From positions 1 to 64,000 of the forward strand of contig WAQW01000036.1 in NCBI GenBank assembly GCA_015520045.1: a stretch of DNA of 64,000 bases, read 5' to 3'. Below are positions 49,192-59,886 of this stretch, piece by piece. Below the pieces are notes generated by a model. That model saw only the letters and a program-made list of their open reading frames with translations. It searched no databases and had not been told where the DNA came from. The translations under genes were made by a program, and so were the position numbers. Each line of letters begins with the position of its first letter. The stretch's first letter is position 1. The DNA is from Thermoplasmata archaeon (GTDB lineage: Archaea; Thermoplasmatota; Thermoplasmata; Thermoplasmatales; Thermoplasmataceae).

Positions 49192-51909
49192 TTAATCCCA
49201 AAATCTCCTGCTCTTCGCATAATCTATTTCAGCTCTCAGAATTGCCCTGATGAAATCCTCCTCACTCAGGTAGGTGACCTGAAGCAATCTTGACGCGGTA
49301 CCCGGCCCTATGCCATGCGCCGCGAGAGCCATGACAGCCTCAATACCCCTCTCCTTCACCAGATGAGCATTCTGTACTATCCTACGACCAAAATCTCTGT
49401 TCTTATCAGGGTTCCTGAGATATTCTCTGAGACGCTGACTTTCGAATTCTGACAGTGATGCCACAAGATAGCTGGAGCATACAGGGCATTTAACAGACTT
49501 AATTTCGGCCACTCTTTCGGTTCTAATGTTTTTGCATCTAGTGCAGAAGAGGATAACTTTCTCATTGAGTAACCTTTTTTTTATGGCACTCAAAATCGCG
49601 CTCGTGGGAGCGAGAGGGGATACTCTCTCAGAATAGTGCGTTATGAACGCTCTTGATGTTTCTGAAAGCCGTTCGTATCCGTGGTACGTGAGGTTACCGC
49701 TCCTGACATTCCTGAGAAAATCTTTGGCGACCTTCAGATCCATATAATCAGAGATCAATTTATGCACGGAGTCCTTGAAGAGAACAGAGTCCCTATACGA
49801 ATCAACAATTCTCTCGAATCGCATTCGAGTAACTTCAACATCCGGAGATATGATTCCAAACTTTCTCGCCTCATAGAGAAATATTGAATTGAAAAACCTG
49901 GATCGCCGCACCATTTCTGTGAGAATTTGTTCAAGTCTGTCGGGATCAATTCCCTTCAGGATCTCGAATACCCGATCTGGAATAAGCCTCATTGAGGTTC
50001 TGAGGTATATGTGATACGGCGAAAAATCCATCTCCACGCTCTCTCCCGTTATGGATACAAGAATTCCAGTGAGAACCTCCGCAATGGTAAAATTTCCCCT
50101 GGTTCCAAGAAGCAGTTGAATGATGATCTCTCCGCCGGAAGATTCAATAACTATCTTGTCTGATGTAGCAAGATCGTTATCCCACCACTTCCTCAGAGTC
50201 TCTCTTGAGTGCGTATCATCTATAAGTGAGATTTCTTTCGTAACCCGATGCCGTGAAACCTGAAGGGTGGTTTCAGGCAGAACTGGGATGTCCTCCCCCG
50301 ACCATTTCGGAGCTATGGCGGTGGTCGGGATCGGTTCAACGTATATTGTGGCTTCTTCGATAGAGGTTACGCGCCATGTGTTTCCTTTCATAACGAAATA
50401 GTAGCCGGGCTCCACCTCACTTACAACGTATTTTTCATCCAGGGTACCTATGAATTTATGGTTCAACCTATCAATTACCCGGTAGTTCTTTTCACTGGGA
50501 ATCATTGATATGTTCCCAATGTAATATTTAAGAACCCCACGTTTCTTTCCGACCGTTGATCCTTCAAACCATATCTTGTGAGTATCTGCCAGAAACTTTA
50601 CCACATCAATGAAATCCTCTCTTGTTATGGACCTGAAAGGATACGCTCCCTTTACAATTCGGAAAATCTCATTCACGTTCGAGGAACCCATTGACCAGAG
50701 CATCAGCATGATCTGATTGGCAACTGTGGCCAGGGAACCTTTCCGTATTCTCACCTTCTCAACTATGGCTTCGTTCGCAAGCTGCGAAATGGCCAGTGCC
50801 TCCTCCAACTCTATTACATCATTACAGATTATGCGTCCAAGGGATGTCTTTTCGATCCAGTGTCCGGATCTCCCAACCCGCTGAATGAGCTTATTGACCT
50901 GTCTTGGTGAATTGAGTTGAATCACGAGATCTGCAGAACCTATATCTATGCCAAGCTCCAATGAAGATGTACAGATAAGAGCTTTGATCTCTCCGTTCTT
51001 AAAGAGCCTTTCAGCAGATTCGCGGACCTCTCGGGACAGGGAACCGTGGTGCACGAGAACCGGTACATCACCAAGCCACAACCTCAACCTGAAAGCTAGA
51101 TCCTCTGCGGTACTCCTGGTGTTCACGAATACCAGGGTACCTTTGTGTGATTCGATGAGTTCCCATACAGCCCGTACGGTACCTGCATACTGAAAATCAC
51201 AACCCATCTTTTCTGCGAGTCTTTCATCCGCTTCCAATGGGATTATGGGGGTAATGTCCAGCTTTTTAAGCATGGATGTCTCAACTATCTCCGCAGGGTT
51301 GTGAGGAGAGATGAACTGAGCCAGGTCCTCGGGATTTCCCACCGTTGCAGACAGCCCAATAACCTGGAAATCCCCAACGATGGCCCGGAGCCGTTCCATT
51401 GCCACTGCAAACTGAGAGCCTCTTTCATTTGTAGCCAGCTCGTGAACCTCATCTATAATCACACTCCTCACATGAGATATAAGCGATTTTAACCTCCTAC
51501 CATTGAGCAGAATCTGCAACGATTCGGGAGTCGTTATGAGCAGATCAGGTGGATGATCAAGAATTCTTCTCCTCTCTGCCTGGCTTATATCACTATGCCT
51601 GACACTAACCTGAATGCCCGTCTCAGTGGCATAGTGAATCAATCTGGCGAGCATATCCCGGTTGAGAGCTCGGAGGGGTGTTATGTAAAGTGTTGATATT
51701 TTATCCGGTCTATCCTGAATTATCTTCGTAAAGATTGGCAGAACTGCAGCCTCCGTTTTGCCACTTCCGGTAGGCGAAAGAAGCAAAACACTCGATCCAC
51801 TGAGAGCGACCGGTATCAGTTTTCTCTGGGCCTCTGTAGGTTCTGTTATCCCATCATTCCTCAGGATATTTCTTATTTTCTCATCAAGAAGATCGAATTC
51901 ATTTCCCAT
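49192..51909 (-). CDS. lhr: Lhr-type DEAD/H superfamily 2 helicase
   Basis: LLLSPTGSGKTEAAVLP, VIIDEVHELA, LSATVGNPED, QRVGRSGH, late Cys motif CTRCKNIR..CPVC. Confidence 0.93.
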   Translation of the reverse strand: MGNEFDLLDEKIRNILRNDGITEPTEAQRKLIPVALSGSSVLLLSPTGSGKTEAAVLPIFTKIIQDRPDKISTLYITPLRALNRDMLARLIHYATETGIQVSVRHSDISQAERRRILDHPPDLLITTPESLQILLNGRRLKSLISHVRSVIIDEVHELATNERGSQFAVAMERLRAIVGDFQVIGLSATVGNPEDLAQFISPHNPAEIVETSMLKKLDITPIIPLEADERLAEKMGCDFQYAGTVRAVWELIESHKGTLVFVNTRSTAEDLAFRLRLWLGDVPVLVHHGSLSREVRESAERLFKNGEIKALICTSSLELGIDIGSADLVIQLNSPRQVNKLIQRVGRSGHWIEKTSLGRIICNDVIELEEALAISQLANEAIVEKVRIRKGSLATVANQIMLMLWSMGSSNVNEIFRIVKGAYPFRSITREDFIDVVKFLADTHKIWFEGSTVGKKRGVLKYYIGNISMIPSEKNYRVIDRLNHKFIGTLDEKYVVSEVEPGYYFVMKGNTWRVTSIEEATIYVEPIPTTAIAPKWSGEDIPVLPETTLQVSRHRVTKEISLIDDTHSRETLRKWWDNDLATSDKIVIESSGGEIIIQLLLGTRGNFTIAEVLTGILVSITGESVEMDFSPYHIYLRTSMRLIPDRVFEILKGIDPDRLEQILTEMVRRSRFFNSIFLYEARKFGIISPDVEVTRMRFERIVDSYRDSVLFKDSVHKLISDYMDLKVAKDFLRNVRSGNLTYHGYERLSETSRAFITHYSERVSPLAPTSAILSAIKKRLLNEKVILFCTRCKNIRTERVAEIKSVKCPVCSSYLVASLSEFESQRLREYLRNPDKNRDFGRRIVQNAHLVKERGIEAVMALAAHGIGPGTASRLLQVTYLSEEDFIRAILRAEIDYAKSRRFWD

Positions 51910-51931
51910 GGTTTTCCTCTAATTTGCACCA

Positions 51932-54223
51932 TTAAATGATCCTGTCAAGTCCGTGATTCCATACGTTTGAAAGCTCTGTGATACCTATATCTATCAACCT
52001 TACAGAACAATCTTCGATGATTGCCCTATCTCCACCGGTGCTTCCAAGTCGTGTTACTTTCAATCCCCTGAAATGTTCCAGGAATTCTTCCTCCCTTGAG
52101 GGATCAACCTCAACAATAAACCGGTTTCCCAGTTCTGAGAAGAGCTTAATCGATGGACGAGCACCCGCAACCTTATCCAGTTCAACGTGGAACCCAACAT
52201 TGTTACCAAAGGCCATCTCACAGAGAGCCCCTACAAGGCCACCCTGAGAAATGTCGTGAATGGAGAGTATTAAACCCCTAGGGGTGACATCAAGGATAGC
52301 ATCCCCAAGTTTCCTAAGCTCGTCAAGATCAGCATCCTCAATTGTGCCGCCCTCAACATTCATGAGCTTGTGATAGATGCTGCCCACCATACTTGTGGAA
52401 TCATTACCCAAAAGAAAGATGGAATGATGCTCACCCTGAAAGGCAGTTTTGTTGACCTTCTTCACATCTGGCACCAGTCCGATCATCATGAAGACGGGTG
52501 AGGGTTTGATCTGCGTATCACCGGAGCCATTGTAAAGACTCACATTACCTGCCGTAACTGGCATGTTGAAAAAGTTGCAGAACTCTCCGGTGGCCCTGAG
52601 AGACTCAGCGAATTGCCCCATAACCACAGGATCCTCCGGATCTCCAAAGTTCAGGCAGTCCACAAGAGAGTGGGGTCTCACGCCAGAGGATATCAGGTTG
52701 CGGTAAGCCTCACCAAGAAGGTGAAGCGTGCCACGATAGGGATCAGCCGCAACTATCTGCGAATTTGAATCCGACGTTATTCCCAATCCAATATCTAGAC
52801 CTTCTATAGGTTTGATCACGGCAGCATCCGAATGTGTCTGTTCACCAGAAAGACCGTTGAAAGGTTTCCTGACTGTGTTCCCCCTCACTGTGAAATCATA
52901 CTGTCTCACGACGGGAGCCCTTGATGCAAGGTACGGGGAGGCCAGTGCTCTGAGAAGAAATTCATTGTAGTTCTCCGGTTCCGGTGAAAATACCTCCTCT
53001 CTTTCGGGGGTCTTCGGAAGGAGATACAAACGGCTGTAAACAGGACCGGATGTAAGGAATGGAAGATCAAGGTTGAATATTTCCGTACCCCTGTACCTTA
53101 TTCTCAAATTCGATCCTTCAACAACGCGGCCTATGACGGAAAATTCCACATCCCAGGATTCGAATATTTCCCTTATTCTCTGAAGATTCTCCTCCTTCAC
53201 CGCAAGGAGCATTCTCTCCTGGCTCTCACTTATCCATATCTCCCAGGGAGCCATATCTTCTTCCTTGAGAATAACATTATCGAGATCTATGATGGCACCC
53301 GTTCCTCCTGCGTAACACATCTCTCCAACGGAGCTCGAAAGACCTCCACCACCTAGGTCCTTCATTGCATCAACCAGATGATGAGAGACCATTTCGAGAA
53401 TCGCATGAATAAGAGGTTCCTCAACGATCGGGTTACCCAGCTGCACAGCTCTTCTGTTTTCCTCCTGATCCGCGGTTAACCTCCTGGATGCAAAGGTCAC
53501 ACCATGTATGCCGTCACGTCCCGTCCTACCTCCTGCAAGAATAAGAAGATCACCCACATCGGAAACCCTGCTCCTTACAATCGAGTCCTCTCTGGCTATA
53601 CCCACGCAACCAGCATTCACAAGTGGATTGTGATTATAGGAACTGTCAAAATCAATGGAACCGGCAACGGTGGGGATCCCCAGCCTGTTTCCGTAATCTC
53701 TGATACCAGCCACAATTCTGCTTGCGAGAAATCGCTGTGAAAGAGGACCATTTTTCGGTCCCTCTGGATCACCAAACGAAAGGGAATCGACAAGGGCAAC
53801 GGGCTGAGCCCCCATACAGAGGATATCCCGAATGATTCCACCCACTCCAGTGGCCGCTCCACCGTAGGGTTCAACAGCGCTGGGATGGTTGTGGCTCTCC
53901 ATTTTAACAACGTAAACATAACCATTCCCCATGCTAAGCACACCCGCATCATCTTCCATGGCGAGAACAACGTCTTTTTTCGGCAATCCAGAGAGATATC
54001 TCTTCAGATGAATTTTAGAGGATTTGTAGCAACAGTGTTCACTCCACGCCTGTGCCATCGCCTGCAGTTCTATATCCCGTGGATTTCTGTTAAGAGACGT
54101 GAAATATCTTCTTAACTGAACCATCTCTGAAATGCTCAGACCGAGAGAAAATTCCTCACTTATCTTTTCGAGTTCCGCTTCAGACTTTCCAATGATCTCA
54201 ACCGTTCTGACATTCATTGACAA
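51932..54223 (-). CDS. purL: Phosphoribosylformylglycinamidine synthase subunit PurL
   Basis: AWSEHCCYKSSK, KMESHNHPSAVEPYGGAATGVGGIIRD, DLGGGGLSSSVGEM. Confidence 0.96.
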   Translation of the reverse strand: MSMNVRTVEIIGKSEAELEKISEEFSLGLSISEMVQLRRYFTSLNRNPRDIELQAMAQAWSEHCCYKSSKIHLKRYLSGLPKKDVVLAMEDDAGVLSMGNGYVYVVKMESHNHPSAVEPYGGAATGVGGIIRDILCMGAQPVALVDSLSFGDPEGPKNGPLSQRFLASRIVAGIRDYGNRLGIPTVAGSIDFDSSYNHNPLVNAGCVGIAREDSIVRSRVSDVGDLLILAGGRTGRDGIHGVTFASRRLTADQEENRRAVQLGNPIVEEPLIHAILEMVSHHLVDAMKDLGGGGLSSSVGEMCYAGGTGAIIDLDNVILKEEDMAPWEIWISESQERMLLAVKEENLQRIREIFESWDVEFSVIGRVVEGSNLRIRYRGTEIFNLDLPFLTSGPVYSRLYLLPKTPEREEVFSPEPENYNEFLLRALASPYLASRAPVVRQYDFTVRGNTVRKPFNGLSGEQTHSDAAVIKPIEGLDIGLGITSDSNSQIVAADPYRGTLHLLGEAYRNLISSGVRPHSLVDCLNFGDPEDPVVMGQFAESLRATGEFCNFFNMPVTAGNVSLYNGSGDTQIKPSPVFMMIGLVPDVKKVNKTAFQGEHHSIFLLGNDSTSMVGSIYHKLMNVEGGTIEDADLDELRKLGDAILDVTPRGLILSIHDISQGGLVGALCEMAFGNNVGFHVELDKVAGARPSIKLFSELGNRFIVEVDPSREEEFLEHFRGLKVTRLGSTGGDRAIIEDCSVRLIDIGITELSNVWNHGLDRII

Positions 54224-54225
54224 TC

Positions 54226-54471
54226 CTATTCCACATCCTCGACCTTAACTATCTTCATCCTGTGAATGACAGGATTGATCATAAGGTTCTGACCTATATC
54301 TCTGGCCACCGATTCGTAGTGCGGTGAGTCTATATCCAGCTCGTATGATCTAATGATTCTGAGGGATTTCACACTATCATACCCAAGGCTGGAAAGATTT
54401 TTGAATATTGTTAGAGCCTCTGGATCTTCAACTCCATCAAGGTAACTGACCTCAATTCTGACCTTAACCAT
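54226..54471 (-). CDS. purS: Phosphoribosylformylglycinamidine synthase subunit PurS
   Basis: VKVRIEVSYLDGVEDPEALTIFKNLSSLGYDSVKSLRI; adjacent to purL. Confidence 0.88.
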   Translation of the reverse strand: MVKVRIEVSYLDGVEDPEALTIFKNLSSLGYDSVKSLRIIRSYELDIDSPHYESVARDIGQNLMINPVIHRMKIVKVEDVE

Positions 54472-54513
54472 AAGAGGTCATAACTCAAAACGGTTAAAAT
54501 TTACCTTCATTCT

Positions 54514-55254
54514 TCAGATGCTCTTGATAGCCTTTATAATGGGTCTCAGTGTTCCAAAAACGTCAGAGGATCTTTCTGCCACTGTACCTGTGACTATTAT
54601 ATCTGCACCCGCCCGAGCGATCTCCATAGATGATTCTGGTGTTCTGATACCTCCCCCAACAATCAGAGGCACGGTTATATATCTCTTCGTGTGGGCAATA
54701 ACATCCGGTGACACATAGGTGTTGGAACCACTTCCCGATTCGAAGTAAACAAGCTTGAAACCGAGCATTTCCGCGGTAAGGGCATATGATAAAGCAGTAT
54801 CCCTGTCATCTCTCTCAACAAGATCAGCATTCCCAACTCTCCCCACTCTCATTCCAGGGGAGAATACCACATAACCCATAGAGATGCTCTCAATTCCAAG
54901 TTCATGAATGAGCCTGGAGGAACGGACCTGATGCCCTATAACAAAATCCAGATCCTTTGAATTGAGAAGAGACATAAAATAGAGGGCATCAGCATTAGCT
55001 GAGAGCATGTTCGGCGAACCGGGGAAGATGATGGTTTTCAGGGAGCAACGTGCTTTTATCTCATCTATCGTCTTCTGCATTAATTCACCAGAAACATCCG
55101 TAGATCCTCCGACCAAGATAAAATCAGATCCGGCTGATTCGGCCTCTCGAGCGATGCTTCCTGATGCCACAGGGTCCTGTGAAGCAGGATCGATAAGCGT
55201 CATGTGGACCTTTTCCCTCCGGACCTTTTCCATTATCATAGAATATACACTCAT
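54514..55254 (-). CDS. Geranylgeranylglyceryl phosphate synthase
   Basis: MTLIDPASQDP, ILVGGSTDVS, VIFPGSPNMLS, YFESGSGSNTYV, LIVGGGIRTPE. Confidence 0.92.
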   Translation of the reverse strand: MSVYSMIMEKVRREKVHMTLIDPASQDPVASGSIAREAESAGSDFILVGGSTDVSGELMQKTIDEIKARCSLKTIIFPGSPNMLSANADALYFMSLLNSKDLDFVIGHQVRSSRLIHELGIESISMGYVVFSPGMRVGRVGNADLVERDDRDTALSYALTAEMLGFKLVYFESGSGSNTYVSPDVIAHTKRYITVPLIVGGGIRTPESSMEIARAGADIIVTGTVAERSSDVFGTLRPIIKAIKSI

Positions 55255-56075
55255 AGAACTTCACCGATGACGAACGATAGCAAACCAGCGATCATGGCTA
55301 TTTTTGAATATCTCTGGCTTCTCGAAACGTCCCTTCGGAATAGCACAATCGAATATATGAATATAGAGTCTGAAAAGGCCACGGCGATAAGATAATAAAC
55401 AGAAAAAATTCCCATGAGGTATGGAAACACAGAAATTATGACAGCAACAAGCACAAGACCGGAGGTGAGGTGGAAAGATTTCCTCACGCCGTGGGTGCGA
55501 GGGAATGTCATTCTGTCAAGATCTCCTCCAATATCCTCAACATCCTTTGCGATCTCTCTTCCCACATTGGTAAGACTAGCCATCGCAAAGAGAATCAGCA
55601 TTTTGTGATATGAACCAACCGCCACCCCACCGAACACGAAGATAAGCCCCACCAGAAGCCCAATGATAATATTGCCGGATATTCCGTATCTCTTCGCTCG
55701 AAATTCATACAGGATAAGAAGGATTTCTGCGAGAATAACGATCAGGAAAGCAAAACGGTTGAGCCAGATCCCGGAAATGATAGGTGCTATCACAAAGAGA
55801 ATGAGCATGTAAGAGAGAGCAAATTTTTTGCTCATTCTCCCACCGGGAAGAGGTCTCTCGGGATGGTTGATCCTGTCCGTCTCAATGTCCACAACATCGT
55901 TTAAAATATTACCACCGGAGGTAACGAGGAAAACTGATAGGGATGAAATAATCACTTCAGGGTAGTAATCAGGAAGGGTCCAGCCAAGGGCTATGAAGGC
56001 GGAGATCACCGTACCTACAACACCCATAAGGGCATTAATCGGTCTTATTATGGTGATGGGATCTGATGCTTTCAT
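55251..56075 (-). CDS. UbiA-family digeranylgeranylglyceryl phosphate synthase
   Basis: GGNILNDVVDIETDRINHPERPLPGG; overlaps GGGPS by 4 nt. Confidence 0.88.
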   Translation of the reverse strand: MKASDPITIIRPINALMGVVGTVISAFIALGWTLPDYYPEVIISSLSVFLVTSGGNILNDVVDIETDRINHPERPLPGGRMSKKFALSYMLILFVIAPIISGIWLNRFAFLIVILAEILLILYEFRAKRYGISGNIIIGLLVGLIFVFGGVAVGSYHKMLILFAMASLTNVGREIAKDVEDIGGDLDRMTFPRTHGVRKSFHLTSGLVLVAVIISVFPYLMGIFSVYYLIAVAFSDSIFIYSIVLFRRDVSRSQRYSKIAMIAGLLSFVIGEVL

Positions 56076-56438
56076 TCAATTCATGAGGGATTTTACGCAG
56101 ATTATAAAAGGCTTGCCAACCGAAGGGGTGGAGAGCATCATTTCTGCCTTCCCGTTATGTTCAGATGCACCACGCTTTTCTTCGTTATTTTAAGATACTC
56201 AACCATACCGATCCCATTCCGTATCCATAGCTTTTGCCCTATTCTATTGTAGGCATCCACTCTGTCTGGTTTTCATTAAATTGCGGAGTTTACAGCTTTA
56301 ACACCCGTTGTTTTGTATATCTTACTCTTTTCTCAAAAAAATCAACCGGCTATATTCACGGCAACATTCATCAGAGAAGCCTGAGCCTGAGCTGTTGAAC
56401 AGGAGGAGAGAATGCCTGGCTAAACCAAATATTCGGAG

Positions 56439-57128
56439 TTATCCCTCCTTATCATTTAACCTGCTACGGCTCTCAGAGCCATAATAGAACCTGAGAAGCT
56501 GTTCCGATTCGATCGCTATGCATTTCTGCAGATCTCCCAGAACGAGTTTTCTTACTGACATAAAATCAAAGGACGAGTTACGCTCAATGAACTTCTGAGA
56601 TTCTGAGAGAAACTCCTCTTCGCTTTCGATGATCTTATCAACATTCACCCTCTCTCTTGCCTGACCTGTGCCGAGAAAACGAAACTTATTCCACGTAAGG
56701 CTACCCGCAAACATGAAATTGTATCCATCATTGAAACCAATCTGAACATCGGGCCTTGCAATTATATAATCAGAAAGGAGAGCGATCTCATAACCATAAT
56801 CCAGGCATCTTCCATTCACCAAGCTGAAAACAGGATAGGGGAATGCAGCCAGCATATTCGCGAGGGTGTGCGATAAATCAATAACCTCCGAATAAACGTG
56901 CTTACCCTCGATCCACGTGAGACCTGTCAGAAAGTTATTGTTCTCTCCCGTTATTGCAAGTGATCTGACCCTTTCATCTCCCAGGGCTAACCCCAGAGCA
57001 GAAATGAGTTCCTGTATGATATCCACGCTTGCAGAACCTTCATTGTCGGTTTTGAGCACTATTATTCCCGTGTTGCTTTCCCTCCAGAAGGAGATGTGTT
57101 TGTATCCGCTTACATTGATCTTTACCAT
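56439..57128 (-). CDS. Enoyl-CoA hydratase/isomerase (crotonase) family protein
   Basis: GIIVLKTDNEGSASVDIIQELISALGLALGDERVRSLAITGENNNFLTG. Confidence 0.65.
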   Translation of the reverse strand: MVKINVSGYKHISFWRESNTGIIVLKTDNEGSASVDIIQELISALGLALGDERVRSLAITGENNNFLTGLTWIEGKHVYSEVIDLSHTLANMLAAFPYPVFSLVNGRCLDYGYEIALLSDYIIARPDVQIGFNDGYNFMFAGSLTWNKFRFLGTGQARERVNVDKIIESEEEFLSESQKFIERNSSFDFMSVRKLVLGDLQKCIAIESEQLLRFYYGSESRSRLNDKEG

Positions 57129-57246
57129 GTGGTTCCCCGCTACAAGAAGTTATGTCGATCTTATAAACATTGCCAGATTCTCAGGAAAAATTGTGGTTGA
57201 TATGTTGTCGATGCAGGACCACTGATGTGGATCAGGTCTTCTCACA

Positions 57247-58470
57247 CTATCCAAATAGCGGCATTTTACTCTTCTTTTTTACCTTCGGGAGGAAGAGTGA
57301 GAGAATGGCCACAATAAAGCTAAGCACAATCATAACCTCAAAGGAGAGAGTTATCCTTGAGTAATTGTTGAGAATGATTGCCCCTGCGATCAGAGGGCCT
57401 GCGATCATGCCTCCAGAGCTACCCAAACCCCAGACTATCGAGTTAGTCAGTGACGACGGGCCCTTAGGAGCATAATCGGAGACCAAAGACATTGTCAACG
57501 GGAAGCCGCTGAATGTAAAGAACCCGAATATGGATAGAAAGATGAGCTCCAGAGTTCCCGTGCTGCTAATGTACGCATACATTGAGATGGCTGTTCCGGC
57601 TGACGATAGGAAAAGGAGAAAACGCTTATCAAGTCTATCCACGAGGATTCCAAACAGTGGCTGGCTCAGTATGGGAGCCACATACATGATGGTGAGAACC
57701 ACGCCGAGAGTTACCCCGATCCCGGCATTCTTGTTGTGGGTTAGAAATGTTGGAATCCACGCTATCATTCCCTGTGCAGAAACTGAACGGATGAAAAACA
57801 GTATCGTAAGAAGCACAATCGAGTAATTGATAACGTCAACCATCCCTTTACTGGCTTTCCTTGTACCTATATTCTCTACTCTTAATCCAAGGGCTATAGC
57901 TGCGGAGACCACCAGACCTGCAAGTGCAAAAATGATGAGTGAAAAGCCATGACCAACAATCTCTGCCAATCCCAGAAAAATGAGGGGAAAAATGGCGCGT
58001 CCTATTGAGCCCATCGATCCGTTTATCCCAAGTGCCTTGCCCAACATTCTATCAGGATAGGATCTCTGCAGGATTGCCGCTCCAATGGGATGATAGAAAC
58101 CTGAACCCATGCCCGCCAGAATCGATGAGAGAACTGTTAAGGCATAATCTCCCGAAAAGAGAATTGAATATGCAAGACCAGCCATGCCAATCGATATGAG
58201 AAATATTCCTGTGTGTATTCTTCCCAGAATACTTCCTTTATCTGCCATCCTACTTGCATAGAGACCGAAAAACGTGGAGGCAGAATAGAATGCAACGAAG
58301 AGAACCGTCAGATACGACGGAGGGTAATCCCTGATTTTTGAGAGAATATCAGTTATAACTGGAAAGAGGAACATAAAGCCATCATTCATAAAATGTCCGG
58401 CGGAGGTGAAAAACAGGGTAGAAATGCTCGGTTTATTTTTTTCGAAGGCCACCATCTGGTTCTGTTCCAT
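57247..58470 (-). CDS. MFS transporter
   Basis: About 12 hydrophobic helices; GLYASRMADKGSILGR loop motif. Confidence 0.85.
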   Translation of the reverse strand: MEQNQMVAFEKNKPSISTLFFTSAGHFMNDGFMFLFPVITDILSKIRDYPPSYLTVLFVAFYSASTFFGLYASRMADKGSILGRIHTGIFLISIGMAGLAYSILFSGDYALTVLSSILAGMGSGFYHPIGAAILQRSYPDRMLGKALGINGSMGSIGRAIFPLIFLGLAEIVGHGFSLIIFALAGLVVSAAIALGLRVENIGTRKASKGMVDVINYSIVLLTILFFIRSVSAQGMIAWIPTFLTHNKNAGIGVTLGVVLTIMYVAPILSQPLFGILVDRLDKRFLLFLSSAGTAISMYAYISSTGTLELIFLSIFGFFTFSGFPLTMSLVSDYAPKGPSSLTNSIVWGLGSSGGMIAGPLIAGAIILNNYSRITLSFEVMIVLSFIVAILSLFLPKVKKKSKMPLFG

Positions 58471-58494
58471 AGATAAGTAAATTATAGATAAGTA
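58469..58494. promoter_or_regulatory. Tandem 11-bp repeat ATAGATAAGTA x2 in the PadR/MFS divergent promoter
   Basis: Identical copies at 58469-58479 and 58484-58494, next to a TATATAATAC box. Confidence 0.5.
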
Positions 58495-58523
58495 TATAAT
58501 ACTATTTTCAGATCACCAGATAC

Positions 58524-58883
58524 ATGGCCACTGATAACCTGCACAAGGAAAAAATATTCAGGGGCATCGTTACACTGCTGATCCTCAGATTTCTCGTTGA
58601 GCACCCCAGACACGGTTATTCTCTTGCTCTCATGATCTCAGAAAAGGTGAAGAGAGATCTACCCCCGGGCACGATCTACGTATTACTGGGATCGCTGGAG
58701 AAAAGAGGTCTGATCAAGGTGCTCGAAAAGAAGATGATAAGGGATAGGAAAACATATACAATCACCGAAGATGGGATGAGATTTCTGCTTGGCCATCATG
58801 AGCCGCTGCTCATAGCAACACAGGTTATGTCCGAACTCATATCGTTCATAGAATCCCTGAAAAGTGGATACCATCAAACCTGA
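58524..58883 (+). CDS. PadR-family transcriptional regulator
   Basis: LLILRFLVEHPRHGYSLALMIS...LPPGTIYVLLGSLEKRGLIKV...DRKTYTITEDG. Confidence 0.9.
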   Translation: MATDNLHKEKIFRGIVTLLILRFLVEHPRHGYSLALMISEKVKRDLPPGTIYVLLGSLEKRGLIKVLEKKMIRDRKTYTITEDGMRFLLGHHEPLLIATQVMSELISFIESLKSGYHQT

Positions 58884-59070
58884 TGTCGGAGAATGTATTA
58901 GATGACTTCTTCACCATGATCGTATAAGCAGTGGTATCTGATACGGGATCCTTTCTTCTCAGGTTTCTATTACGGTACATATACAACAATCCATAACGTT
59001 ATCCACTCTCAGCCTTACCCAACCAATGTGGACGTCAGTTTTGTAAGATTGTAAAACAGGGTAAATGTGT

Positions 59071-59886
59071 TCACGGAATCACCGATTTCCTCCTGCTCAT
59101 TCCAAGCGATGCCAGCAGATCGATGAACTCAGGGAAGCTCAAACTCTGCTTTCCATCTGAGAGGGCGCTGTCTGGATCAGGGTGCATCTCCACCATTATT
59201 CCATCGGCACCCACTGCCTGAGCAGCCCTACTCAGCGGGGTAACCAGACTCCTCCTCCCGGCAGCGTGGGAAGGATCGACTATCACAGGCAACGAACTGA
59301 CCTCCTTGGCCACGGGAACGGCAGAGATATCGAGAGTGAATCTCGTAGAACCCTCAAATGTCCTTATCCCCCTCTCACAGAGAATCACCTTTTCGTTTCC
59401 TTCATTCATCACGTACTCTGCTCCGTATAGCCATTCCTCAACAGTGGTACCAAAACCGCGCTTGAGGATTACTGGTTTGTCTTGCTTTCCAACCTCCTTC
59501 AGGAGATCGAAATTCTGTGAGTTGCGGGAACCTATCTGTATGATATCAACGTATCGTGAAACCTTATCCAGTTTTGCTGAACTCATTACCTCACTTACGG
59601 TGATCATACCGTATTCATCCGCAGCCCTTCTCATCCAACGAAGAGCATCCTCACCAAATCCCTGAAATGAGTAAGGCGACGTTCGTGGTTTGTATGCACC
59701 ACCACGTAGGACTTTGATTCCCAGACCACTAAGGAACTCCGCTATCTTCATGATCTGCTCCTGACTCTCCACCGAGCAGGGTCCAGCAATCACTGTAAAG
59801 TCTCTTCCGAATTTTATTCCCCCTAAGTCAATGTACCTCCTTCCACGGTACTGCGAGATCTTTGGAATAGATGCTTCCGAAATCAT
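59071..59886 (-). CDS. aroF: DAHP synthase, copy 2
   Basis: VIAGPCSVES, LRGGAYKPRTSPYSFQGFG, IIQIGSRNSQNF, DPSHAAGRR. Confidence 0.93.
   Translation of the reverse strand: MISEASIPKISQYRGRRYIDLGGIKFGRDFTVIAGPCSVESQEQIMKIAEFLSGLGIKVLRGGAYKPRTSPYSFQGFGEDALRWMRRAADEYGMITVSEVMSSAKLDKVSRYVDIIQIGSRNSQNFDLLKEVGKQDKPVILKRGFGTTVEEWLYGAEYVMNEGNEKVILCERGIRTFEGSTRFTLDISAVPVAKEVSSLPVIVDPSHAAGRRSLVTPLSRAAQAVGADGIMVEMHPDPDSALSDGKQSLSFPEFIDLLASLGMSRRKSVIP

Noticed and set aside
56076-56438. Open minus-strand stretch reading VDAYNRIGQKLWIRNGIGMVEYLKITKKSVVHLNITGRQK
   Set aside because: Protein-like, but only about 40 codons with a GTG start at best; cannot be distinguished from chance or a gene remnant without a search.
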